From positions 1-54,114 of the IMG/VR virus record IMGVR_UViG_3300025012_000112: a stretch of 54,114 nt of DNA; one strand, given 5' to 3'. A program made the translations under genes and the position numbers. This document shows positions 8,401 through 16,400 of this stretch, one piece after another. Under the pieces are notes generated by a model that saw nothing but the letters and a program-made list of their open reading frames with translations, was not told where the DNA came from and searched no databases. The number at the start of each line of letters is the position of its first letter. Position 1 is the stretch's first letter. Origin of the DNA: a virus.

Positions 8401-10353
8401 GAAGCCTGCAAGCGTGCAGTTATACGGCATGAGACCATTTCCTGCGCCAGTGTCCGATATCTCGAAGGTGGCTGCTGACGCACCGGGGCTGTCGGCAGTG
8501 AGCCGAATGACTGTTCCCACAGGGCCGGGTTCAATCGACGCAGTGAACGGAGCCACGCTTAGATTGATTGCCGTCAGGATCGAGTTGGCCGTATCTATGG
8601 TTGTCGCCCCGATTATCCACTCCACCCCTTCTGTGAACGTGTACACAGGCCCACTGTCGGTTAGCGTAAGTACGCATCCGCCCAAAGAACCTCCTATTAC
8701 ACGGAACAGAAGGAACCCGTTCGTGTTGTTCCCCGCGGTAAGAACATCCGCTTCGGTCGCTATCCCATCGGGATTGAATCCGCCTACGGCTTCCGCCGCT
8801 GCTGATGGGAATTCGAAGTGGCTTGGATTGGACGAGTAGCTGTCTCCGGCGGGGGTGATACGATCCTTGGCAATGGCGCTACCACAGTAACCGGCCCACG
8901 CTTCTTCGAAGCGGCCATAGGCTCCGCCCGTGACGGCGTTCCCCATGCCCTGGGCATTGGTCAGCCCCGTGACCAGGGTGATGCTCACTCCCGCCACCAC
9001 GCTGTCGATGACCGCGGTTTCCTCGTTGGCTCCGCCGGCGTCAAAGGTTACTGTTTGTCCTGCCACGAACTTTGTGGTGCTGGCCACTCCGATAATCGTG
9101 TCGCCGATGTTGGCCGCCACGTCCACGGTCGTCTCATGGTGCAAGTTGTTCCAGTCGTTGTGAGCGTTCGGGAACATAACCTGCGGGTTTGCTCCGACCG
9201 CGGGCATCTGCTTGATGGCCATGAAAGTCGGCGTCGGCGTCATGAGATCAACGCCGATCGCAACATGTGCGCCGCCCGGAACGGGGTTGGCACCCGTTCC
9301 TGATGGGGTAATGCGGATTTCGTCGGCCAAAGCTGCGTTATCGAAGTTCGCAACAGCGCCGGTGCCGGCCAGCCAGAACCGGACATCGTAGTCGAATTCG
9401 AGTTCCGCCTTGGTGGCCTTGCGCCCTGCTGCGGCGTTCATGGTGTACGTGGTCACGGGACCCGCGGGGTCATACTTGAAGTCCGGACCCACCATCTTGA
9501 GGGTCATGTTGCCGAAATTCGCGCCGCAGTCAATCTTGCCTACGGGAACGCTGTAGGCTGTATTTGCGTATGCGCCTGTCTTGGATCCTCCCGGAGGAGC
9601 GTATGCGACAATACCGCTGTAGTTGGTGACCGGAGCCTTCTCCCCGAGGTTGTACCGGACGAATTGCCCGGATACATCATCGGGCACGCCCAGGAGGTCC
9701 ACATAACCCACCTGAGCCCGTGGAAGGGGATTGCCATCAATGTCCAGGTCAACCGACAAGTCGATGACCAGGTCTTCCGCGATATTGCCGTTCAGGTCCA
9801 GAACCGACGACACTGCTTTCTCAACGGATGTGTAGGTAACCCCACCGTCGAGCGTGTACTTCATGTAGACCATCCCGCCGGCCATGTTCGAGCTGAAGCC
9901 CGCCCTGGCAAACCGAATCTCGTCGGCGTTGACAGGGTCCGACATCGTGATGTCCCCCACAAGGAACTGCGGGTCCGGGATGTCGAATTCAGCAAGCGGG
10001 TCGATCTCGGCGTAGGCGATACGCGGGTTGCCCGTTCCGGGCGCCGGATCCTCTTTGAGAATCAGTGCCGCGTAGTCGCCGCCGATGCGCATCGCGTTAA
10101 CTCCGCGCGCGCCGGCATCGTATGCGTCGCCAAGGCCGCGCACAAGATTGGCCTGGGCATTCGCAACAGCGTCACCGAAGAACTCGACGGAGCCCTGTGG
10201 GATCGTAACCACCACCGGGCGGTCCGTGGGTCCATCGGCCGCCGTGCCTACCACGAGTACAACGTCAGTAGTTGCCGGGGGAGGAGGAGCTGCCAGTCCG
10301 CCGTCTTTATAGTCCGTGACGAACCCGGCAAGATTTGGGTATACGGTTGCCAT
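5494..10353 (-). CDS. Giant contractile tail sheath protein
   Basis: A 1,619-residue protein. The N-terminal 100 residues have the sheath signature: a phage-type opening, a VVLVVGTAADGP strand-loop, a FGDAVANAQANLVRGLGDAYD segment (read in two parts) and a GVNAMRIGGDYA strand. The C-terminal 380 residues hold the conserved sheath core. This includes the LLGTQYDTGLLQLIE region, a STVRVVHSAMAAIRR helix, a FLGQPNS turn, a VNVGALSDY segment and a final beta strand. Between them lie about 1,100 residues of Gly/Thr/Asn-rich, beta-predicted sequence that ordinary sheath proteins (roughly 400-700 residues) lack. These are most simply read as several surface domains projecting from the sheath. The reading frame is unbroken. 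The start is supported by AAGGAGGAAGCCA before the ATG. Confidence 0.85.
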   Translation of the reverse strand: MATVYPNLAGFVTDYKDGGLAAPPPPATTDVVLVVGTAADGPTDRPVVVTIPQGSVEFFGDAVANAQANLVRGLGDAYDAGARGVNAMRIGGDYAALILKEDPAPGTGNPRIAYAEIDPLAEFDIPDPQFLVGDITMSDPVNADEIRFARAGFSSNMAGGMVYMKYTLDGGVTYTSVEKAVSSVLDLNGNIAEDLVIDLSVDLDIDGNPLPRAQVGYVDLLGVPDDVSGQFVRYNLGEKAPVTNYSGIVAYAPPGGSKTGAYANTAYSVPVGKIDCGANFGNMTLKMVGPDFKYDPAGPVTTYTMNAAAGRKATKAELEFDYDVRFWLAGTGAVANFDNAALADEIRITPSGTGANPVPGGAHVAIGVDLMTPTPTFMAIKQMPAVGANPQVMFPNAHNDWNNLHHETTVDVAANIGDTIIGVASTTKFVAGQTVTFDAGGANEETAVIDSVVAGVSITLVTGLTNAQGMGNAVTGGAYGRFEEAWAGYCGSAIAKDRITPAGDSYSSNPSHFEFPSAAAEAVGGFNPDGIATEADVLTAGNNTNGFLLFRVIGGSLGGCVLTLTDSGPVYTFTEGVEWIIGATTIDTANSILTAINLSVAPFTASIEPGPVGTVIRLTADSPGASAATFEISDTGAGNGLMPYNCTLAGFNPLTFETNRPILTVSWTDGFGPQSLPIVGGHSGSQESYAHWAWAPGATVAEVLDSLSVFLNSATSVWDADSGPGAGYMTVSPRVAGGMEGAAGNTLDCVTNFAGGSSPNAILGYAPTDMGAPLWVHPYSAGGSGHYVGLTATNMMYSDGLDRVPWSNTNTGNKDIGGITPGSEFGNVALRIKSDDYNLGGAFVQFTRVVTPPTTGEVHTFSYSAADNKFYLSDFFDGVATSGNFDVEVGATMYDDVTGMLADVDVVVAPEDGGFVYEAIPDPITGLVTHGGDIYIAAGITPFLNQTETKVSATLYEDGSIGGSTYADAIALAELFARPAGEWYMPYISSSAITISRIGGGTVNVSVVDGNTALAKVRIEETEVDADIPAGIYTYPFASGKGIGSFGRSIIIDTDLAAGEAIRVPYIKAVDSGTEAILIKRNSPGGKPVVGSVFLPEHEDAVFTVATGSVLAAGEYWYYTDVAVYIRAVYPGARYGNDTWVASLPTNQIVGVSLVVDNSGILVPEQKTIRVQKPLGKGSPDKFDVPTGTILTNPSSQTSITYKSVVVGLNTNRENNVMQAQFVADFEHPVAIGVAQYEREHRLLDPTGTHAPAYLRGGDDGVGKDPGYYLTRLLGTQYDTGLLQLIENTPVDIIALLDMYLDAKSRTKYFGDRYGKLWYNKERGIVIVNPDGTPKTADANDVNGNNTITNFGQVLAEHCYQCSLNGNERLGIVSVAPATDISLRGIQSRVLNLTKTIGDGVTPMYAGFKTSNPLDGRMEDVGRYLSVCCGPEVVSQSTGRAVTTEAMYAGRISTLSPEAAPTHKPMLNLGAVGYNYSNAQLDALTGMRYVTLYSYGGVVYVTDGITAAGDLPSRPGVKSDYTRLSTVRVVHSAMAAIRRVAGPFLGQPNSIPQRLALNTAVDEVLRTMVNVGALSDYAFTIISTRQMAIIGELRIELTLNVWLELRKIRTVVSLALPNA

Positions 10354-10365
10354 TGGCTTCCTCCT

Positions 10366-11139
10366 TCATAGGATTGATGTTCGACAGTTGAAGAGCACTG
10401 AGTTCTCCACTACTTGCCGCATTCTCTCGCTGAGCCCAACGGCTATATCTCTGATGACGGCGTATTCTTGAATGTACAGCTCTTCAAACGTCATGAGATA
10501 TCGCAACGACCTCGAAGTGATGTCATTGCGCCACTGGGTAACAGTTCGATCACGCAGGCGTTCCTGGTATAGAATCTCAGCCACGCCCTGCAACTTGAAG
10601 ACGCCGGTGTACGTGAACATGAATCGCTTGAATCTGGTGGCCAATGCGCTTGCTTCAGGACCCGTATCGCCCCAGCAATTAAACTGGACCTGTGTATCGA
10701 AGCGCTGTCCCCAGACAACTACTGACTCGCCCACTGGCCGAAACATGCTCGCGTCCGGAGGGTACACACATTGCGCGCATGTCTCTTCCCAGTATGGGTA
10801 ATTGGAACACTTGACCTGATTGCACACCAGGAATGCTTCGTCCTGGTTCTCGCAATGCAGGTCCGGGAATATATCCCGTATCCTCGCCTTGATCTCACCA
10901 TGCCAGGGTGTCTCGTGAACGATCTCGACCGTTATTACCGGCGTGTTCGTATTCGGGTCGGGATCCTTCTCCGTTATGAGAACTCCCGGGAGGGCCTGCT
11001 TCCCCAGCTGGACCAGCACCTCCAGGAATCCATCATAAGACAAATTCCCCTGTGCGCGAACCCTCTGCTTCTTGCCAGTGGGTCCTCCATCGTACCTCGT
11101 TACTATCATCTCCCCCTGAGGGGTGAAATGCGTCGTCAT
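10366..11139 (-). CDS. Putative tail terminator or completion protein
   Basis: A 257-residue protein whose ATG overlaps the stop of the sheath-like gene (ATGA). A Cys cluster lies at about residues 95-127 (CENQDEAFLVC, then CSNYP and CAQC), suggesting a metal-binding loop. It is followed by an aromatic segment with FNCWGDTGPEA and a long Arg-rich helical region. A fold of mixed strands with a late helix between two sheath genes fits a neck, terminator or completion protein that joins tail to head. Nothing visible is diagnostic, and a specialised sheath-associated protein is also possible. Confidence 0.4.
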   Translation of the reverse strand: MTTHFTPQGEMIVTRYDGGPTGKKQRVRAQGNLSYDGFLEVLVQLGKQALPGVLITEKDPDPNTNTPVITVEIVHETPWHGEIKARIRDIFPDLHCENQDEAFLVCNQVKCSNYPYWEETCAQCVYPPDASMFRPVGESVVVWGQRFDTQVQFNCWGDTGPEASALATRFKRFMFTYTGVFKLQGVAEILYQERLRDRTVTQWRNDITSRSLRYLMTFEELYIQEYAVIRDIAVGLSERMRQVVENSVLFNCRTSIL

Positions 11140-12980
11140 ATTCCGACACCAATCGTGGTTTGCAGCCGTTCCAGTGTGTCGATTACAGTTATCGTCAGGT
11201 CTATATCCGCCTCATACATGCCGGTTCGTGTCGCAAACAGGGAGTAGTCGAAGATCGTCCAGCCCACGAACTTGTTGCAGGCTCGCTTGGCTTCCACTTC
11301 GACCTGTTGCATGGACACGCGGGATCGCCCGATGTACTTGGCTTCGACGACCCGTTTGATTGCCTGGGCCACCTGACCTACCACGCGGACGTTCTTGATG
11401 CTGCCCCATCCCGGCGTCGTGTCCCCGGAACCATCCCGCGGAGCAACCGTGACGTTGGCTCCAAAGGTAATCCCTCGAGAGATTGTGTTCCGGGTGGCGC
11501 AAACACCTCCTTGCGCCAGCACGGCAATCAGGGACTCATATAGAACGGGTAGACCGCGTACGATCCCGTCGATTGGTTTGTTGAGTGGGTCAGACCCCTC
11601 CCCTATAACTGAAATTGTGGCTGCAGCTGCCGGGGCCACGCTTGCAAATTCAGACGTGAGGTTCCCCGTTATGGTGTCATTATACTCGAGAAGGTGGTAC
11701 CCGTAAATAGCGCAGACGAATTTAGCGCCCGGGTGGACCGAGTAGTGATCCACGATCACATCCACGGAAGCGTCATTGTACGGGAGCGAGTCCACCCGAA
11801 TGGTTAGAGTCCCTCCGCCGGCCGCCGTAACGCTGACCGTTTGACCGGCAACGACAGTGGTTTCGGTGCCAGGAACTTCTCCCGGGGCCGCCCACCGCAC
11901 CCCCGTTGTCCATATCGTTCCATTATTATACCGGCGGTAGGAAAGGTGCCCCACTCCTCCCGGTGTGCCGTTGCTGACGGCCAGGAGGGATATCCCCGGG
12001 ATGGTTTCCTGAGCCCACATGGGTACGCTACCGGCCCGCATTTGTGGAACCTGAACCGGGCATCTCGTATCCGCGGGCAGTTCACGCTTGTTGTATTCTC
12101 GATCAATCGCCATGGCGCGCGTGGGCGTGGTCGCCGCGATAACACCGAAGACGGGCTGCACATACCTGCTCTGTTCGTAGCAGTAGTCCGCTAATTGCGA
12201 CCCGAACATACTGTCGGCGCCCAGTCCCATGTCGCCCATGTCGACGACCGCATCCACGGGACACACAACCCCATGCCTGACGTGTGTGAGGGACAAATAA
12301 GCGGACTCAAGGCCGTCGTGTATATATTTGAAGGACCTTGGCGTGTGCCTGGATACGGAAGGATTGGCGACTCCTGGCACCAACAAGTTTAACCAATCGT
12401 AGTAGTCGCCAGCCCGTACCACGTAGATCGATGTGGCCCCTGCCGCGTGCGCCTGTCTCCACGCTTTGTTTATGGATGTGTACGGCGGAAAAAGCCGGTC
12501 CAGTTGTTCGACATCGTCGATCCCCATCAGGTAATTGTCCGGGGCCAATCTTTTGTCTCCAAGGCCCACGAGAACCACCGACGAGGACATAGTGCTGCCA
12601 CGGGTGACCGGTTCCGGGAACATGGCTTTAATGAATCGATCGGGCCACGGGGTGATTGTAAAGAGGTCGGTCTCGTCGGCAAAAGCCGGGACTTCGCCAG
12701 TGATCGGATCCGGCTGGTCATACTTCTCAAGCCGTATCTTGGCTGTGGTTGTTGTTATATCCGGAGGAGCCTTGAACGAGTACACGCTGTCGGGGATCCG
12801 GAACCTGGCCTGTCCGTTGCTTAGGGTAGGAGCCAAGTTGTTCCAGGTGTCGCCGCTGTCGGAGCTTATCATGACCTGAGCCCATTCCGCGGTCCCGCCG
12901 TAGACCCATTCGAGGTTGATGGTGTCCACCCCGGGCCGGAACTCCGCCAGAGACCGTCCTGTGCGCCATATTCTAAGCAA
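11136..12980 (-). CDS. Second tail sheath-like protein
   Basis: A 614-residue protein read from a TTG codon that overlaps the previous stop. A G-rich ribosome site (GGAGGGGGCGG) lies upstream. The first 120 residues form a beta-sandwich-like domain with a SSDSGDTWNNLAP segment reminiscent of Ig or sialidase-type repeats. The middle contains a SSSVVLVGLGD strand and a KAWRQAHAAGATSIYVVRAGD segment, which parallel the G-[ST]-A and 'ydaGA..v.vvRiGg' elements of sheath proteins. The last 130 residues (GWGSIKNVRVVGQVAQAIKR onward) match the layout of the sheath C-terminus. It is therefore a diverged sheath paralogue. It might form a distinct disc at one end of the tail or a minor sheath. Confidence 0.6.
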   Translation of the reverse strand: MLRIWRTGRSLAEFRPGVDTINLEWVYGGTAEWAQVMISSDSGDTWNNLAPTLSNGQARFRIPDSVYSFKAPPDITTTTAKIRLEKYDQPDPITGEVPAFADETDLFTITPWPDRFIKAMFPEPVTRGSTMSSSVVLVGLGDKRLAPDNYLMGIDDVEQLDRLFPPYTSINKAWRQAHAAGATSIYVVRAGDYYDWLNLLVPGVANPSVSRHTPRSFKYIHDGLESAYLSLTHVRHGVVCPVDAVVDMGDMGLGADSMFGSQLADYCYEQSRYVQPVFGVIAATTPTRAMAIDREYNKRELPADTRCPVQVPQMRAGSVPMWAQETIPGISLLAVSNGTPGGVGHLSYRRYNNGTIWTTGVRWAAPGEVPGTETTVVAGQTVSVTAAGGGTLTIRVDSLPYNDASVDVIVDHYSVHPGAKFVCAIYGYHLLEYNDTITGNLTSEFASVAPAAAATISVIGEGSDPLNKPIDGIVRGLPVLYESLIAVLAQGGVCATRNTISRGITFGANVTVAPRDGSGDTTPGWGSIKNVRVVGQVAQAIKRVVEAKYIGRSRVSMQQVEVEAKRACNKFVGWTIFDYSLFATRTGMYEADIDLTITVIDTLERLQTTIGVGI

Positions 12981-13749
12981 GGATGTCCGCCCCCTCCACG
13001 GTGAACTTGTACTCGTACACTTGTCCTACAACGTTGGCCATGACGGGCGCCAGCTTGATGTACCAAACACCATTGTACAGTGCGTACCGGCGGAAGTCCA
13101 CATTATGTTCGTGGGTCCGGTACGGCAACGCATAATTGTGCCGGTCCAATGTCAGGTTCCACAGAAAATAGTCGGCCGGTCCACATGCCCATTCAAGAAA
13201 GGGCGTGCTGCTGTGACACCGGCCACTCTCGGGTACGAATACGTCTTTGTCTTTTGACTCCCAGAGTACAACGTCGGTTACCGCGCCACCCCACGCATCC
13301 AGGACCGGCGTGAATGGGAATTCGTACCAGGGGGTCCACCACCTGTCCGTCCCCGGGGTCTGCTCTGCTTGAGGATCCACGGTGGCCCGAACCCTGATGG
13401 TGGTACGCTTCCCGGGAGCGAACGCCACCGGAGGCTTGATCCAGATACTCGCGCCCGCGTCCGCGGAGACGGTGCTCGTATATGGGGTGCTGAATATGGA
13501 TTGGAAGTACTGGTCGTAATAGGGAAAGGTCTGAGTATATGTGTGAAGGATACCGTCGCTATCTGTAAGTTGAACCTCAAAATAGACGAACTCGTAGATG
13601 TCGTGGACGTGGTCGGCGGCCAGTTCGATGGAAGGCTCCACCGCGGAGATTCTGTCCAGGTTCCTGACAAAGACCGGATAGGGAGCTCCCACTGGCGCGG
13701 AGGCTCCAATCTGCATCTCGCCGAAGCTTCCCTGTCCGAAGCTACCCAT
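12973..13749 (-). CDS. Beta-rich tail structural protein, function unknown
   Basis: A 258-residue protein. The ATG at 13749 is preferred over one 66 bases upstream because it follows GGAGTTCTAAAG and sits two bases after the previous stop. The protein opens with a Gly-rich segment (MGSFGQGSFGEMQIG) like those on some baseplate and fibre-attachment proteins. It continues as alternating beta strands with many aromatic residues and an Ig-like Pro/Thr-rich middle. It lies just ahead of the sheath-like gene and overlaps its start. A baseplate hub or tail-end fibre role is reasonable, but no family was recognised. Confidence 0.5.
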   Translation of the reverse strand: MGSFGQGSFGEMQIGASAPVGAPYPVFVRNLDRISAVEPSIELAADHVHDIYEFVYFEVQLTDSDGILHTYTQTFPYYDQYFQSIFSTPYTSTVSADAGASIWIKPPVAFAPGKRTTIRVRATVDPQAEQTPGTDRWWTPWYEFPFTPVLDAWGGAVTDVVLWESKDKDVFVPESGRCHSSTPFLEWACGPADYFLWNLTLDRHNYALPYRTHEHNVDFRRYALYNGVWYIKLAPVMANVVGQVYEYKFTVEGADILA

Positions 13750-13751
13750 CT

Positions 13752-14567
13752 TTAGAACTCCAATTTGACCCCGATGGAGTAGAAGAGACCGCACAACTTG
13801 CCGCCAAAGCTGCATCCATAACCCGCGCCGATACGTGGTAGGTCGAGGATGTCAGCCTGCAGCGCGCCTCCGAGGAGATCGTCTCCCACGATGATCCCAG
13901 GTCCAATAGAGATAATTTGACCGATTCCAAAAGCTTTGACTGAGTAGCCCGCCACTGGCTTGATTTTGTTGTCATGATAGGCCGCGCCAATTGTGAATCT
14001 CATGTCCCGCGCCTTCCTGGCGACGGGAGCGATATCGGTCTTAGTGGTAACCGTGGTTGTCGCGGACATGGTCTCGGTTGCCCGTTCCTTCTCCGTGACG
14101 GCCGTGGCTACAGTTGCCGTTGCGGTAGTTTCGACAACAGTGGTTGCCGTGGCCACCGAGTGCGTCTCGTTCTTGGAGTCCGTGCTGGATATCTCCCGTT
14201 CCGTTACCCTTGTCTCAATACGTTCCGTGACCTTGTCCGTCCCCGGCATATATATTGTCCGGATTGTGCTTTCTTCTCTGTCCTTATTTGTATTCATGGA
14301 GCTGGTAATCAAAGAATCCATGCGCGCCTGCTGTGTTTGCATGGCCCGGCTTTGTTCGACCATCTGTTTGTTGATGGTCTCAGTGCGCTCCTTCTCGATC
14401 ATGAGCTGGCTCTGGTATTGCTCTTGCAGGGTCTTCTCTTTCTTAATGGATCTCTGTGTCAGGCCGTAGAATATCGACCCGAGCGCAACCAAAATGAGCA
14501 GGACGCATCCCGCGATGATCCACTTACTTTTCGGGCTCAGACGTGACAGGTTGCTTGGGATTTCCAT
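13752..14567 (-). CDS. Membrane-anchored coiled-coil protein with outer-membrane-like C-terminus
   Basis: A 271-residue protein. The ATG at 14567 is chosen over one nine codons upstream because a GGAGG lies eight bases before it. One transmembrane segment lies near residues 16-38. A charged coiled-coil-like stretch of about 70 residues follows, with many Gln, Glu and Lys. Next comes a Thr/Glu/Val-rich low-complexity region with repeated TATxxVV-type units. The last 80 residues alternate hydrophobic and polar residues in short strands and end in Phe (GVKLEF). A terminal Phe on an amphipathic strand is the sorting mark of outer-membrane barrels. The layout of inner-membrane anchor, long spacer and outer-facing strands would suit a spanin-like lysis protein. 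This function is inferred and no family was recognised. Confidence 0.45.
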   Translation of the reverse strand: MEIPSNLSRLSPKSKWIIAGCVLLILVALGSIFYGLTQRSIKKEKTLQEQYQSQLMIEKERTETINKQMVEQSRAMQTQQARMDSLITSSMNTNKDREESTIRTIYMPGTDKVTERIETRVTEREISSTDSKNETHSVATATTVVETTATATVATAVTEKERATETMSATTTVTTKTDIAPVARKARDMRFTIGAAYHDNKIKPVAGYSVKAFGIGQIISIGPGIIVGDDLLGGALQADILDLPRIGAGYGCSFGGKLCGLFYSIGVKLEF

Positions 14568-14877
14568 CGATGTCTCCTCCACTTCCTCCCCCATCCAATG
14601 CGGGGAATGAGAACTTTCCTTTCAGGAGCAGAAGCTTGTGGCTAAAGGCAAAGGATAAAACAAATAGTGTCAAGACTTCCAGGAAGTTGAAGATGATGTC
14701 CGCATGGGGGACTACTTTGTTGTGTCTGACAATATAAATCACAATGGAAGCGTCTAAAAAGAAGGTCAACCACCCCATGCACCGCCCCATTGAGGCAATC
14801 CTATTATGCGTGATCTGATCGGCCTCGGTAAATAGCGGTCCCAGCCAAGCCCATCCCCGGCGGATACTATTCTTCAT
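14524..14877 (-). CDS. Two-transmembrane small protein, holin candidate
   Basis: A 117-residue protein starting at an ATG that overlaps the end of the preceding 62-residue gene by 11 bases. It has two transmembrane segments, near residues 30-49 and 57-80, separated by a short charged loop. The C-terminal tail is hydrophilic, with Gly/Asp/Pro. Small two-helix proteins next to another single-helix protein and a spanin-like protein are typical of phage lysis clusters. Unlike classical clusters, the endolysin is not adjacent but lies 31 kb away on the other strand. It could also be a membrane protein used in DNA ejection. Confidence 0.45.
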   Translation of the reverse strand: MKNSIRRGWAWLGPLFTEADQITHNRIASMGRCMGWLTFFLDASIVIYIVRHNKVVPHADIIFNFLEVLTLFVLSFAFSHKLLLLKGKFSFPALDGGGSGGDIDGNPKQPVTSEPEK

Positions 14878-15055
14878 TCTTCGTCTCCGCTCCCATGATG
14901 TGCGAGAGGCCACCATCTTCTTCCATCTTGCGGGTGATCGCGTCCAGCTTTCTTATGGCTGCGTCACATTCGTCCAGCGCAACACAGACGAGTGCGTTGG
15001 ACAGTTGGTAACCAGGGGTGATGGTCGCCAACTTTTCCTTTTGTGCTTCGGTCAT
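14867..15055 (-). CDS. Small helical protein, unknown function
   Basis: A 62-residue, highly charged, helix-predicted protein with two Cys residues (positions 24 and 30) and no transmembrane segment. Its ATG shares a base with the stop of the preceding holin-like gene, and its end overlaps the next gene by 11 bases, so it is probably translationally coupled within the membrane-protein cluster. An antiholin-like or accessory role is possible but cannot be shown. No family was recognised. Confidence 0.45.
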   Translation of the reverse strand: MTEAQKEKLATITPGYQLSNALVCVALDECDAAIRKLDAITRKMEEDGGLSHIMGAETKNEE

Positions 15056-15426
15056 TACTTGCCCCCGTTCAGCTTGTCGAGCATACCAGAGAACTTGCTA
15101 ACCACCGCCGTCAGGTTGTTGACGGCATCCGCAACCCTATTGTTCATCCGTTCCATTGTTTCACACATCTGCCGGTTCCCGTTATGCATGGATTCATACA
15201 GGTCCGCTAGGTTCTTCTGGTGCTCAGCTCTGAGTTCTGCCATGGCACTTGCGTTGAATGCCAGGAGCTCCGCCGCGGTCTTGTTTGACTTCTCCACACA
15301 CTCTTTGCACTTATCCGCCTGTCTGGATAAGGCCGTTGTATATTGTTTGTACATGAATATTATAACGCCGGCCAATGCCAGCGTGATAACTCCGAAGACC
15401 CCCTGTTCCATCAGGACTTCTCTCAT
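15055..15426 (-). CDS. Single-transmembrane holin-like protein
   Basis: A 123-residue protein beginning at the ATG at 15426; the codon 54 bases upstream lies inside the preceding gene. The N-terminus reads MREVLMEQGVFG and leads into one transmembrane helix (about residues 8-26). A long basic and acidic amphipathic coiled-coil region of about 80 residues follows. The 'short head, one helix, charged tail' layout resembles the BhlA/UviB-type holins. The gene overlaps the metallophosphoesterase upstream by four bases (ATGA). Together with the two-helix and coiled-coil proteins downstream it suggests a lysis or membrane-associated module. Confidence 0.45.
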   Translation of the reverse strand: MREVLMEQGVFGVITLALAGVIIFMYKQYTTALSRQADKCKECVEKSNKTAAELLAFNASAMAELRAEHQKNLADLYESMHNGNRQMCETMERMNNRVADAVNNLTAVVSKFSGMLDKLNGGK

Positions 15427-16088
15427 TGCTTCCCCTCCAGTGTGAACTTGTTGTTCGAATAAGTCGCGTATGTGAAGCAATCAATGGCACTGCCGGGATT
15501 CACGTAGGTGACTTCGAATTGTCCAGTACAGTCCCGGTAAATCTCGGGTTTGTGGCTATGCCCTATAATCGCCACGGTCCCGCCTTTCAGTTTGCATCTG
15601 TCGATGGCGTCAAATTTGAACGCCGGATCCGCGGAACGACTACTGCCCGCGCGTGCCAGGAAGTCGTGCTTGGTGACCCACCGTGCAATCTTCCGGAACT
15701 TGGTCTTCTCATCGTACCGATCCAGGAACTTGAACAGCCAACCCCATCGGCCTATCAGGTGTCCGTGTTCGATATACCACACCCGTCCATCAATCAGTAA
15801 TTGGGTGTGTGGATATCGCTGCCCTTCAAAGATCGGGGGTTGAACGAGCGGAGCGTCGTGATTGCCGGGAACCGTAGCAATGAGTCGTTCCCGCATCCAC
15901 CGGAGGATGTCCCTGGTTTCCACGTCGACGCTCCCCCGGGAGGCAAACCTGAGATCGACAATGTCCCCGGCCGCGACAATTTTGCCCCCATCTTTCTCAA
16001 TCCGCGTTTGAGCGCGCCGTATCCCTGCGACATCACAGCACGGATGTTTAAGGTGTAGATCGGACCATATGTGAATAGGACAGTCCAT
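15423..16088 (-). CDS. Calcineurin-like metallophosphoesterase
   Basis: A 221-residue protein with all motifs of the binuclear metallophosphoesterase fold in order: SDLHL (Asp10, His12), AAGDIVD (Asp42), PGNHD (Asn77, His78, Asp79), EHGH (His108, His110) and GHSHKPE (His177, His179). The length is close to a minimal single-domain enzyme. The spacing resembles the LpxH and phage phosphoesterase groups. The substrate cannot be told from sequence and could be a nucleotide, cyclic nucleotide, nucleic acid end or phosphorylated protein. The gene lies between an appendage gene and the membrane-protein cluster. A phage-encoded phosphoesterase may remove nucleotide second messengers, but no residue here is specific for that. 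Confidence 0.85.
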   Translation of the reverse strand: MDCPIHIWSDLHLKHPCCDVAGIRRAQTRIEKDGGKIVAAGDIVDLRFASRGSVDVETRDILRWMRERLIATVPGNHDAPLVQPPIFEGQRYPHTQLLIDGRVWYIEHGHLIGRWGWLFKFLDRYDEKTKFRKIARWVTKHDFLARAGSSRSADPAFKFDAIDRCKLKGGTVAIIGHSHKPEIYRDCTGQFEVTYVNPGSAIDCFTYATYSNNKFTLEGKQ

Positions 16089-16187
16089 GCGAACCCCCTA
16101 TGTGTCATTATTGCCGTCCCCTCCCCCGATCCCTGTCGTTACCAATATGTGAAGTGTGAACATCTGCATGCGCCCTCATAATCCAAA

Positions 16188-16400
16188 TCAAATTGGCGTC
16201 AACACAAAATGGTTCGTCTCAAGAATCTGTTTGCATGAAACGCAAACCCCACGTTCCATGCTATTCACGCCATCATCGACGGTATACGTCGTCAAAGGCT
16301 TTTCCAACATACAGTAACCGCAGACATCCTTGTCTCCACCAGATGAAGCAGCCGCCGGATTGGCCGGCACCATGATGTTTTGTTTGCGAACAATTCCCAT
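16188..16400 (-). CDS. Small zinc-ribbon protein
   Basis: A 70-residue protein with two CxxC knuckles, CGYC near residue 27 and CVSC near residue 53, spaced as in a treble-clef or ribbon zinc-binding domain. The ATG overlaps the stop of the upstream carbohydrate-binding-like gene, with GAGGTGG upstream of the start. The N-terminal 20 residues are flexible (Pro/Ala/Ser). Its role is unknown. Many phage zinc ribbons of this size bind nucleic acid or stabilise virion proteins. Confidence 0.6.
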   Translation of the reverse strand: MGIVRKQNIMVPANPAAASSGGDKDVCGYCMLEKPLTTYTVDDGVNSMERGVCVSCKQILETNHFVLTPI

